From positions 1 to 64,000 of the forward strand of contig CAXXOK010000005.1 of NCBI GenBank assembly GCA_963664595.2: a DNA stretch of 64,000 bases, in the 5' to 3' direction. Below, piece after piece: positions 52,739-60,603 of this stretch. Under the pieces are notes generated by a model. That model made no database searches, was not told the DNA's origin, and saw nothing but the letters and a program-made list of their open reading frames with translations. The DNA comes from CAXXOK01 sp963664595. Its GTDB lineage: Bacteria > Bacillota > Clostridia > Christensenellales > Aristaeellaceae. How positions within the stretch are numbered: the first letter of the stretch is position 1; the number at the start of each line of letters is the position of its first letter. Made by a program: the position numbers and the translations under genes.

Positions 52739-54127
52739 TTATTGCCTTGGCAGCGTAACGGTAAACTCCGTTCCCTCCCCCGCCCTGCTTTGCACCTCAA
52801 CCGTGCCGCCGTGCGCGGCAACCACGGATTTCACGATCGTCAGCCCAATGCCGGACCCGCCGGATTTCCGGCTGCGGGATTTATCCGCCCGGTAAAAACG
52901 TTCGAAAATATAGGGAAGATCAGCCTTGGAAATTCCAATGCCCGTATCGGCTACCTTTATCCATACCTTATGTGCGTCTCCGGTCAGCGTAACCTTGGTT
53001 GCATCCCCTGGCCGCGAGTATTTCAAAGCGTTGGACAGGAGGTTCAAAACCACCTGATTCAGCTTGTCGCGGTCCGCCGTCAGGGTCTGGGGGGTTCCTT
53101 CAAAGTGCAGGCTCTTCCCCTCTTTAATAAAATCATCCTTGACAACGGCAACGGCTTGCGCAACAAGCTCGGAAAGATCAACCGGGGTTTTGTGCAGCGC
53201 CGCTTCCCTGCGCTCGTAGCGCGCCAGCTCGGCCAGGTCTCCCACAAGGCGGTTGATACGCAGAATCTCATCGTGCAGCACTTTAAGCCGTTCCGGCGTC
53301 ACATCCATTACGCCGTCCATCATGGCCTCCAGATTGCCCTGCATGGTCGCAAGCGGCGTTCGCAGCTCGTGGGCGATATCGTTGGACGCCTGCGTGCTTC
53401 TCTCCTCCTGCTTTTGCAGGGTATCGGCCAGTTTGTTCACGGTGTCCACCAGCTGTTTGATTTCCTTTGTTTTGGTTTTGTTCGTGATTGTCGCCCCGTA
53501 GGATCCATCGGCTATCCGCCGCGCCTTATCAATCACCCGCGCGATCGGGCGGCTCATCTGGCCGGAAACAATCATCCCAATCACCAGCGCCAGCGCCGCG
53601 GAAATCACCCCGGCCCACACGATCAGCGTATTGAGGGTGCTGATAAACTGCAAATCGGCATCCGTATAATAAAACGGCCCGTAATAGCCGATGTTCACCG
53701 TGCCGACCGTCTGCCCGCCATAGGAGATATCCACCGTTTTTTCCGCATAGCCGCCCTGCCAGTTTTTATACCGGCTGTTCATGTTGCTGCTCATGTGAGC
53801 CATCATTTGCTTACACATACCCATATGGCACGCAGCGGCGTCCCATACCACCGTACCTTCGGTATCCATTACCCGGAGGATCAGATTCTTCTCCATCGCG
53901 TCCGCGGCGATTTCCGCCACGGCGGATGTGTTCCAGCTCTGCGTTTTACCATAGCTTTGGGAAAGCATCAGAACCGTGTCCTGTTCCTTCTGTTGCTGCT
54001 GTCCTGTGACATAGGTTCTGAACTGTCTTTCCAGCACAAGGTTGGATAAAACAATGAGGAGGGTAACACAGGTAAGCGTAATCAGAACATAGGAGACTGA
54101 AAGCTTCGTCCGCAGGCTGTACTTCAT
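52739..54127 (-). CDS. sensor histidine kinase with Met/His/Cys-rich sensor domain
   Basis: A 462-residue membrane kinase. Helix 1 at 12-32, an extracytoplasmic domain to about 178, helix 2, HAMP (about 200-250), HisKA with SNDIAHELRTPLATMQGNLE, HATPase with NLLSNALKYSRPGD, DTGIGISKADLPYIFERFYR and GSGIGLTIVKSVVA. The sensor domain contains Cys100, His101, Met102, Met104, Cys105, Met108, Met109, His111, Met112 and Met116, a density of thioether, thiol and imidazole ligands typical of Cu(I)/Ag(I) binding. It starts directly after the response regulator stop (TGAATG). The neighbouring broken cupredoxin supports a copper role. Confidence 0.92.
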   Translation of the reverse strand: MKYSLRTKLSVSYVLITLTCVTLLIVLSNLVLERQFRTYVTGQQQQKEQDTVLMLSQSYGKTQSWNTSAVAEIAADAMEKNLILRVMDTEGTVVWDAAACHMGMCKQMMAHMSSNMNSRYKNWQGGYAEKTVDISYGGQTVGTVNIGYYGPFYYTDADLQFISTLNTLIVWAGVISAALALVIGMIVSGQMSRPIARVIDKARRIADGSYGATITNKTKTKEIKQLVDTVNKLADTLQKQEERSTQASNDIAHELRTPLATMQGNLEAMMDGVMDVTPERLKVLHDEILRINRLVGDLAELARYERREAALHKTPVDLSELVAQAVAVVKDDFIKEGKSLHFEGTPQTLTADRDKLNQVVLNLLSNALKYSRPGDATKVTLTGDAHKVWIKVADTGIGISKADLPYIFERFYRADKSRSRKSGGSGIGLTIVKSVVAAHGGTVEVQSRAGEGTEFTVTLPRQ

Positions 54128-54829
54128 TCAATTGCCTCCAAAACGGTATCCCACGCCGTGCACGGTGAGGATATAGCGGCAGTTTTTTGTATCTGTTTCA
54201 ATTTTACGCCGCAGGTTCTTAATATGTGAATCCAGCGACCGGTCATAGCCCTCATAATCGCCGCCGAGTGCATAGGTAATCAGGTTGTCCCGCGTAAAGG
54301 TGCGCCCAGGCCGCCTTGCCAGGGTTACCAGCAGCTCAAACTCGATGGGCGTCAGGCTGATTTTCTCGCCATTTTTGGTTACCTCGCGCCCGATGGTGTC
54401 GATCACCAGCTCCTGGTTGTGGAAGGCCAGCACGCTGGACACGCTGTAATTGCCGCCTTCGGCGCGGCGCAGCAGCGCCCCGATGCGGGCCATCAGCTGC
54501 CTGGGGCTGAACGGCTTGGTCACATAGTCGTCCGCGCCGATATCCAGCCCCGTTAAAATCTGTTCCTCGGCCGCTTTGGCCGTCAGCATGATGATCGGTA
54601 CGCGTGAGACCTTGCGGATGGCTTTACACACCTCTTCCCCGCCGATGTCCGGCAGCATCAGGTCCAGCACGATCAACGATATTTTATGGGTTTCAAACAG
54701 CCGCAGCGCATCCTCGCCGTTATAGGCCTTTTGCACCCGATAGCCGCTTTTAACCAGATAGGATTCTACAAATTCTACAATTCTCTCTTCATCGTCCACC
54801 ACCAGAACGGTGTGCGCTGCATCCTCCAT
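54128..54829 (-). CDS. OmpR family response regulator of the metal-sensor system
   Basis: A 233-residue regulator. ATG 54829 is chosen because GAGG stands 7 bases upstream and the receiver begins at TVLVVDDEERIVEFVESYLV; an open frame extends further up to 54985 without family similarity. Phospho-acceptor in LIVLDLMLPDIGGEE, Thr in IIMLTAKAAE, Lys in DYVTKPFSPRQL. The winged helix has LTPIEFELLVTLARRPGRTF and LDSHIKNLRRKIE. The divergent SHOCT protein gene is a likely target. Confidence 0.93.
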   Translation of the reverse strand: MEDAAHTVLVVDDEERIVEFVESYLVKSGYRVQKAYNGEDALRLFETHKISLIVLDLMLPDIGGEEVCKAIRKVSRVPIIMLTAKAAEEQILTGLDIGADDYVTKPFSPRQLMARIGALLRRAEGGNYSVSSVLAFHNQELVIDTIGREVTKNGEKISLTPIEFELLVTLARRPGRTFTRDNLITYALGGDYEGYDRSLDSHIKNLRRKIETDTKNCRYILTVHGVGYRFGGN

Positions 54830-55033
54830 AATGACCTCGTGCTTTTGTCCATCCCCGCCGCCGTCAGGCTCGCCTTGCGGCTGGCCGGAGCACGGCATAC
54901 GGGTGGGTTTGCGGTCCGCCCGGATCCATCGGGGCAGGCCATGTTTCCTCTTTAGTTGTAAACGCATCGGCATTGCAATCACCACCTATTCTATCGCAGC
55001 ATCTGCAGTATTGCAAACCGATATGGAGATTGT

Positions 55034-55372
55034 ATGAAGTACTGGAAGGCAATGTCAGTGATCTCCATAATTTCTCCATTTTTATCCGGTATGATCACGG
55101 TGGATGAAGCCACGAAAGGACTTTTACCGATGGTTGCATTATACAGAGGCCTGTACGGCGGATATGGTATGACTACGTTTGGATGGATTGGAGGGCTTGC
55201 CATGTTGATTGGCGTCGTGTTGATCGGCGTTGTGATCTATCTGTTGGCCAGCAGCCCCCGGCACACCGCAAATCGCTACGCGGTGGACGCCGTGAACATT
55301 TTGAAAGAACGGCTTGCCAAGGGCGAAATCGATGAAGAAACCTACGAGCGGCTGCTGAAAACAATCGGCTGA
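55034..55372 (+). CDS. SHOCT-domain membrane protein
   Basis: A 112-residue protein. One or two helices in the first half (FGWIGGLAMLIGVVLIGVVI, about residues 49-68) and a C-terminal SHOCT motif (NILKERLAKGEIDEETYERL). GGAG precedes ATG by 6 bases. Small SHOCT proteins of this kind frequently accompany metal-responsive two-component systems and copper ATPases; here it is divergent from the response regulator by about 205 bases. Confidence 0.8.
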   Translation: MKYWKAMSVISIISPFLSGMITVDEATKGLLPMVALYRGLYGGYGMTTFGWIGGLAMLIGVVLIGVVIYLLASSPRHTANRYAVDAVNILKERLAKGEIDEETYERLLKTIG

Positions 55373-55541
55373 CGGTCTTATGTTACCGGCCGCAGTCCCG
55401 TGCCGGATCCCCCTGTTGTAGCCGCTTTACCGTTTTTTGTCCTCAGGGCATTTTCTTTCTCCGTCCTCTGCACGCAGGCAACCCCGCATGCAATTTACGG
55501 CGCGAAGCAAGGAGCAGGTAAGCGATTACATATATCCCACG

Positions 55542-55580
55542 AAGAGGAGAAACAACCATTTTGCGGTTGTTTCTCCTCTT
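55542..55580. terminator. perfect 16-bp stem-loop between SHOCT gene and M28 gene
   Basis: AAGAGGAGAAACAACC, 7-base loop, GGTTGTTTCTCCTCTT. Lying between convergent genes, it may stop transcription from both; there is no long T-run. Confidence 0.7.
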
Positions 55581-55588
55581 ATGGTATG

Positions 55589-55603
55589 AGCAGCTTTGCT
55601 GCT
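55589..55603 (-). other. stem-loop closing family A copy A3
   Basis: AGCAG, loop CTTTG, CTGCT. Its twin with one difference (AGCAGTTTTGCTGCT) is at 55794-55808 on the other side of the repeat. Confidence 0.8.
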
Positions 55604-55610
55604 TCAGCCT

Positions 55611-55774
55611 TTCAAAGAACGTCTTCGGGTCGTTATCGCCGCTCGCATTATAGCGCCTTGGGCGCTGTTCGCTCGCTTACCCCTTTGTTGTTACGCAAGC
55701 CTTTGGGGTTCCACCCCAATCCCCGGCAAGGGTTTCACCCCTGCACCCTGACCAGGACTTTCAGCCCTGGACCC
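55611..55774 (-). repeat. family A repeat, copy A3
   Basis: Read on the minus strand it runs from GGGTCCAGGGCTGAAAG through TGCCGGGGATTGGGGTGGAA to GACGTTCTTTGAA. It starts 93 bases after the stop of the M28 peptidase gene and points the same way. It is preceded by CAAAAAAGAA, as in A2 and A4. Confidence 0.9.
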
Positions 55775-55793
55775 TTCTTTTTTGTCATCCTGG

Positions 55794-55808
55794 AGCAGTT
55801 TTGCTGCT
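55794..55808 (-). other. stem-loop opening family A copy A3
   Basis: AGCAG, loop TTTTG, CTGCT, near-identical to 55589-55603 but unlike the stem-loops around the other copies. Confidence 0.8.
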
Positions 55809-55866
55809 TTTTACTTCCCGGTATGGGTACGGCGTTGCGGCAAACTCCCCCGCGCTGCCGTTTTCT

Positions 55867-56853
55867 TTATTTTCTTCCGTACTCGGCGTCCCGCGCCAGG
55901 CCATCCACCGCGGTATACACGATATCCAGCGTCTGCCAGGTGCGGTCCCAATCAAAATCACCGATCACGTCGGACGGCGTATGGATGAGATCCGTCCACA
56001 GCCCCGCGGTGTTCACATTGCCTCGGAAGCTGATATTGGCGGCGTCAATCTCCGCGAGATGGAAAGCGTCGTGGTCGCTTGATCCCTTATGGCGTACGGC
56101 ATACAGCTCGCCCTCCTCCTGCGGGTCAAAAGCCTCTAGATCGGCAATCGCCTGCAAAAACGCCATCGAAACGCTGTTGCTCACCACCGCGTCCCCCTGC
56201 CCGTCTGCATAGCCTCCGCCGGTTCTGCCGCCCAGGGTATCGCAAGCCAGGCAGTAGTCCTCCGCCCAATCGTCCACCACGATGATATCCAGATTGAATA
56301 CGGCGATGATCCGCCCTCGCTCCTCCTCAGACAGCCCCTGCACATAAGCAGCCGAGCCCTGATGGCCGGTTTCCTCGGCGGTAAAAGCGATAAAGCGCAG
56401 CTCTGTGTTTTCGTAGGGCTCCATCTGGTAAAAACGCTGTAAATACAGCAGTACCCCGGCCACGCCGCTGGCGTTGTCCCTGGCCCCGGGACCCTTGCTG
56501 TCGTAATGCGCACAGAGGATGATGATGTTCGGATCGCTGTTTTGTGCCTGCCGGATACCGATCACATTGGAGGCATAAAAGGTGTCGTCGTTGGAATCCA
56601 GCCCCTTTACGGCGCCAAGCACCAGCGTGCCGTTTGCAAAGCTGCAGCCAAGGCTTTCATAGGCCTGCACGAGGTATTCCGTCGCCTTTGCCTGGCCCTC
56701 CATCGTCATGTAGCGGTTCCCGATATCATAGGTCAGGGCTTCGATTTCGTTATAGAAATAGTCCTGCTCCTCCTGGGTAATCTCCGCTGCCGCCATAGTC
56801 CCTTGGCATAGCAGCAAAACCAGGCAGGCAAGCAGCGCGATGGTTTTTTTCAT
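55867..56853 (-). CDS. secreted M28 family zinc aminopeptidase
   Basis: A 328-residue exopeptidase with signal peptide MKKTIALLACLVLLLCQGTM, AAAE. Zinc and catalytic residues: His116 and Asp118 in CAHYDSKGPG, bridging Asp126 in GARDNASGVAG, base Glu160 and ligand Glu161 in FTAEETGHQGS, a later Asp in FNLDIIVVDDW and the final His in SSDHDAFHLAE. Start has GGGAGGATG upstream. It should release N-terminal amino acids from peptides outside the cell. It stands alone, with family A copy A3 in its 3' region. Confidence 0.92.
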   Translation of the reverse strand: MKKTIALLACLVLLLCQGTMAAAEITQEEQDYFYNEIEALTYDIGNRYMTMEGQAKATEYLVQAYESLGCSFANGTLVLGAVKGLDSNDDTFYASNVIGIRQAQNSDPNIIILCAHYDSKGPGARDNASGVAGVLLYLQRFYQMEPYENTELRFIAFTAEETGHQGSAAYVQGLSEEERGRIIAVFNLDIIVVDDWAEDYCLACDTLGGRTGGGYADGQGDAVVSNSVSMAFLQAIADLEAFDPQEEGELYAVRHKGSSDHDAFHLAEIDAANISFRGNVNTAGLWTDLIHTPSDVIGDFDWDRTWQTLDIVYTAVDGLARDAEYGRK

Positions 56854-57040
56854 GGGGTTTCATCCTCCCGGAAAATATTCAAATAGAACAGCATACAACA
56901 GCGGCAAACCCGGAACAAACCGCAGTTCTCTCTGGTATCACCATGCATCCAGGCAGCATATCCATGCCCGTTTCTGCCTGAAATGATACCATTGCGGGAA
57001 GCAGCCGTCAAGAAAGCCCCGGAAACAGGCGTGAACAAAG

Positions 57041-57078
57041 AAGCCCCGGAAACGAAATATTCCGTTTCCGGGGCTTCC
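57041..57078 (-). terminator. terminator of the GNAT gene
   Basis: GAAGCCCCGGAAACG, 8-base loop, CGTTTCCGGGGCTTC; on the minus strand TTTGTTC follows. A half copy, AAAGCCCCGGAAAC, occurs 25 bases beyond. Confidence 0.85.
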
Positions 57079-57119
57079 TTGCCCGGTTTGCCGTGGGTCG
57101 CCGTGGAAAATAAATAGCG

Positions 57120-57617
57120 TTACGGATTCAACGTAATATAGTACGGACAGATCGCCTCATAATGGCCGTCCTTCATGCGAAACCCGCCGGGGATAACACC
57201 CAGCTGCACAAACCCGATCCGCTCATACAGGTGCCGCGCATGGAGGTTGGTTTCCACCACCGCGTTAAACTGCAGCACCCGGAAGCCGCACGCCCCGGCC
57301 TGCGCAACGCAGTGCCGAACCAGCTTCTCCCCGATATGCAGTCCCCTGCTTTGTACGCTCACCGCGTAGCTGGCGTTGCAGATGTGCCCGCACCGCCCGA
57401 TATTATTGGGATGGAGCGTATAAAGGCCCAAAATCGCTCCGGTATCCGTGTCCTCCGCCACCGCGCAAAAGGTTTGGCTCCGGAAAAACTCATACCCGTT
57501 TTCCAAGTCCAGCGTTTCTTCCTGCGGAAAGGCGATGCCTTCCTCCACGACCTCGTTCCAGATGCCGGTCATAGCCGCAAGATCCTTTTTTTGGAACTCC
57601 CTGACCTGTATATTCAA
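57120..57617 (-). CDS. GNAT family N-acetyltransferase
   Basis: A 165-residue acetyltransferase. No ATG fits; a TTG at 57617 (LNIQVREFQKKDLAAMTGIW) behind GGCAAGGA is the likely start. The acetyl-CoA loop is VSVQSRGLHIGEKLVRHCVA (Q/RxxGxG/A-like), followed by LQFNAVVETNLHARHLYERI and GFVQLGVIPGGFR. The closest type is the phosphinothricin/YncA-like group; substrate unknown. It lies 98 bases after the cytidylate-kinase-like gene and may share its transcript. Confidence 0.85.
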   Translation of the reverse strand: MNIQVREFQKKDLAAMTGIWNEVVEEGIAFPQEETLDLENGYEFFRSQTFCAVAEDTDTGAILGLYTLHPNNIGRCGHICNASYAVSVQSRGLHIGEKLVRHCVAQAGACGFRVLQFNAVVETNLHARHLYERIGFVQLGVIPGGFRMKDGHYEAICPYYITLNP

Positions 57618-57715
57618 TCCTTGCCGTCCCCCTGTGTTTATCGTTTGCCGCTGCCCGGATTGCCGCGCGCTGCCGGGCAGCGGTACGGCCGTAGCGGGCA
57701 AGTGCGAAGGTACCC

Positions 57716-58360
57716 CTATGCGCGCGGCTTGGCAAGCCGGATTCCCAGTTTTTCGCTGACGCACTTTTTAATGATCCCGGCGCAGTTATCGCGCCCCACC
57801 CGCGAGCTGTTGATACACAGGTCGTAGTTCAGCGCGTCCTTCCAGTCCTCGCCCGTATAGTATTTGTGATAATCCGCGCGGTATTTATCGGTACGCCGGA
57901 CCATTTTTCCGGCGTCCTGCTCGGGCATGCCGGTACGCGCCATGATCGCCTGCACACAATCCTCGCAGGGGGCATGGATGCTGACACTGACCACGTTTGG
58001 CAGATCGCGCAGCACATAGTTGGCCGCTTTGCCCATCACAATAAAGGATTCCGTTTGCGCCAGCATTCTCAGGATTTTCACCTGATAATTGAACAGGTTG
58101 ATTTCCGACACAAATTTCCGGTTCTCCGGTGTCAGCACGTTACCGTACGCCTCGCGGTTGGGCACCTTTTTCAGCAGGCTCCGGTTGAACTTCTCGTTTG
58201 CCAGCGTAAACAGCTCCTCGCTGATGCCGCTCTCATCGGAGGCCAGCCGCAGCAGCTCCTTGTCCAGCAATTTGATCTTCAGTTCCCCGGCAATCTGCAA
58301 GCCTACCTGTTTGCCGCCGCTCCCGAACCCACGGGAAATTGTTATCACGTAATTTCTCAT
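57716..58360 (-). CDS. cytidylate kinase-like family protein
   Basis: A 214-residue P-loop protein. MRNYVITISRGFGSGGKQVG carries the modified P-loop (SRGFGSGGKQVG) of this family; ANYVLRDLPNVVSVSIHAPC and the RRTDKYRADYHKYYTGEDWK stretch match it too. These proteins resemble Cmk but their substrate is not established. A GTG at 58366 with GGAG five bases upstream may be the true start; ATG 58360 is given. GNAT follows on the same strand. Confidence 0.85.
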   Translation of the reverse strand: MRNYVITISRGFGSGGKQVGLQIAGELKIKLLDKELLRLASDESGISEELFTLANEKFNRSLLKKVPNREAYGNVLTPENRKFVSEINLFNYQVKILRMLAQTESFIVMGKAANYVLRDLPNVVSVSIHAPCEDCVQAIMARTGMPEQDAGKMVRRTDKYRADYHKYYTGEDWKDALNYDLCINSSRVGRDNCAGIIKKCVSEKLGIRLAKPRA

Positions 58361-58406
58361 GGCCACACGCTCTCCTTTGATTATTCGCGGTCCCGCCAAC
58401 ATCCGC

Positions 58407-58512
58407 CCCAGGTAAACGATGAATAACGCGCTTGTGCGATGGTACGCTGGATTTTCACCAGGTTGGGTTTGTGAAAGCCGCAGTCGTAGCGGTGCTGCCT
58501 CAAGCTTTCTTG
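58407..58512. mobile_element. family B MITE-like repeat, copy B3 (truncated)
   Basis: Left end CCCAGGTAAACGATGAATAA; matches B1 and B2 through TTGGGTTTGTGAAAGCCGCA to CAAGCTTTCT and then diverges, so the right third and right terminal repeat are missing. It lies upstream of the cytidylate-kinase-like gene. The following 200 bases to 58715 hold nothing recognisable. Confidence 0.7.
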
Positions 58513-58715
58513 ACGCGGCATCCAAAGAAAAGATGATGAAAGAGGGTAGCGTCACAGTTTGGGCTTCGTTGGAGAGCCGCTGGGGAGGTTTGCTTCCGGC
58601 CCGGTGGCTTTTTGAAAGGCAAACCGCGCACACTGGCGGTAACGCGTGCCCATTCTTCCATGTTGCCGCGATAGCCCTATGTGCTGCCGCCCCGTTCAGC
58701 GGCAGATGCTTATCC

Positions 58716-60416
58716 TTACCTGTGATTCACCAAGCCGTCGTATTTCCGTTCCACAAGACGGAGAACACGTTCCCAGATCATCGAATCCCCAATCCGCAGC
58801 ACGATATCCGCCGAGCAGCCGCCCGCGGCCGCGTGCACGCGATAGCGGCCCCGGTCCAGCGGCGGGATCAGAAACCCCTGGTTAGTATTCGGTATCTCCG
58901 CGACGCGCTCCTCGCTTCCCTCTTTTGTCAGGTAAGCGGTTGCCTCCTCCGGCGCCGCCGGATAGCCATACAGGTTAAGCGCCAGCGCCTGCTGCGCGGG
59001 ATGGCTGTACTCATACAAAAAGGTATTGTCCGAATCCGTCCATTGTATCCATTGCGTTGGTTGGTCCTGCCGGGGAAGGATTTCAATTTCCGACAGCCCG
59101 ATGGGGCCGCCCCGGCTTTCCAGGATACGAATCGTCAGGCTTTGAACCGGATGCTCCTCCAGCGCCAGGCGGCAGGGCGCTCCGCTGCCATTTGGCAGTG
59201 CATACTCCATGTCAAAGCCGCTGTCGTCCGAAATCCGGATGCGCAGGATATCGCCTGCCGGAGCGGGCGCATCATAAAACACCAGCTCGGCAATGTTCTG
59301 CGGCTCCGTCCACTCAAACCGTATCGTGGGCTCGCCATCATCCGGGTCCGGCATCCAGCAATTGGCCAGCGACGCTTCCATGGTATCGCCGATCAGGAAA
59401 TCCTGCAGTAAAACCGCGTTGCCACTGCTGGCCGTAACATCGGCCCACAGCACATCTGTGCTCCGTTGCCAGAACACACGGTCGCTGTTCAGCAGGCTAT
59501 TGAGATGTTCCAATCCCTTCTGGCTCTGATAGGCTTCCAACAGCCGGTACAGCCTGGAGCTGCGCAGCGTATAACTCAGATACTCGCCCGGAAGCGGGAA
59601 CCGCACCCGTTCCTCCCAGGCATAGGCGGGATGATAGCTGGTCTCCGACCACGGGATGACCGCGCTTTGCAGCGTGAGGAAATGGTAAAAATCATTGTTG
59701 GCATGCCAGGCGAACGCATAGCAGAATCCTTTGAACACTGCTGGCCGATAGGTATTGTCTTGCCGCAGGATTTCCCCCATCACCCGGTCAAACGACTGGG
59801 AGACCGACACATGGTCAATGTTGTAATCCGTATCGGTTACAAATATACGATCTGGCCGCAGGCTGAGGATCAGGGCGCGGATATCGCCCTCGAAATTGGC
59901 GCGCGTATAGGCCGCCGCCTGCGAAGTGCGCAGCGTATGATAATCCGGTATTCCAACGGCTCCGTACGTTTCGGCGCGCCCGATTTCGCTTTGGCGCACT
60001 TCGTTTTCCGCACACAAAAAATACGGCGGCACCGTATGGTCCCCATACCCCAGCAAAACGATATCATTCCAGTCAACGCCCATCAGGGCTTCGGCCTGTA
60101 TCGCCTCCGCCACACGGGTTTGCGCGTCGCCGCCATAATCGCCGTTGGTTGTGTAAGCCACGGTTACATGGCTGCCCGCCTGCACAAACGCGTCGATCAC
60201 GCCATACGCCAGATTGATCTCGTCGTCCTGATGCGCAATAAGCACCAGTACCTCCCGGTTTTTCATAAAATCAGAATCAAAATAGCTGTTATCCGTCCGG
60301 GAAAAATTCGCATGCCAAATGCCGGTCCACAAGGCGGCCACCGCCGCCATCAGCAATACCGCCACTGCGGCGCAGATCAGGATTCTGCGTTTTTTCCGGT
60401 GCTTTATGCTGGACAT
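58716..60416 (-). CDS. membrane-anchored PIG-L family deacetylase
   Basis: A 566-residue protein. An N-terminal anchor (RRILICAAVAVLLMAAVAAL, residues 10-29) puts the enzyme outside. The PIG-L domain (about 50-300) has the zinc motif AHQDDEINLAYG and a later DTDYNIDHVSVSQ with the third ligand His. The second half is beta-rich (IRFEWTEPQNIAELVFYDAP, QSLTIRILESRGGPIGLSEI), like a discoidin/CBM-type sugar-binding domain. It probably deacetylates GlcNAc-like units on a surface glycan. Divergent from the DUF6020 membrane protein, which may assemble such a glycan. Confidence 0.88.
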   Translation of the reverse strand: MSSIKHRKKRRILICAAVAVLLMAAVAALWTGIWHANFSRTDNSYFDSDFMKNREVLVLIAHQDDEINLAYGVIDAFVQAGSHVTVAYTTNGDYGGDAQTRVAEAIQAEALMGVDWNDIVLLGYGDHTVPPYFLCAENEVRQSEIGRAETYGAVGIPDYHTLRTSQAAAYTRANFEGDIRALILSLRPDRIFVTDTDYNIDHVSVSQSFDRVMGEILRQDNTYRPAVFKGFCYAFAWHANNDFYHFLTLQSAVIPWSETSYHPAYAWEERVRFPLPGEYLSYTLRSSRLYRLLEAYQSQKGLEHLNSLLNSDRVFWQRSTDVLWADVTASSGNAVLLQDFLIGDTMEASLANCWMPDPDDGEPTIRFEWTEPQNIAELVFYDAPAPAGDILRIRISDDSGFDMEYALPNGSGAPCRLALEEHPVQSLTIRILESRGGPIGLSEIEILPRQDQPTQWIQWTDSDNTFLYEYSHPAQQALALNLYGYPAAPEEATAYLTKEGSEERVAEIPNTNQGFLIPPLDRGRYRVHAAAGGCSADIVLRIGDSMIWERVLRLVERKYDGLVNHR

Positions 60417-60603
60417 CCGTTACCTCTGCTGTATTTGTTTTGAATAAAACTCCGTATGAGTATATCATACCTTGAAACCCTTCAACAACCGGCCCGCCGC
60501 AGCCGGGGCGCGGCGCTGTTCAGGCGCGGATTTTTATGATATCATCGTTACGATACGGCAGTCAGCCATTCCTGCATTCCACGCCGTTGGGGAGAGCATG
60601 CCC

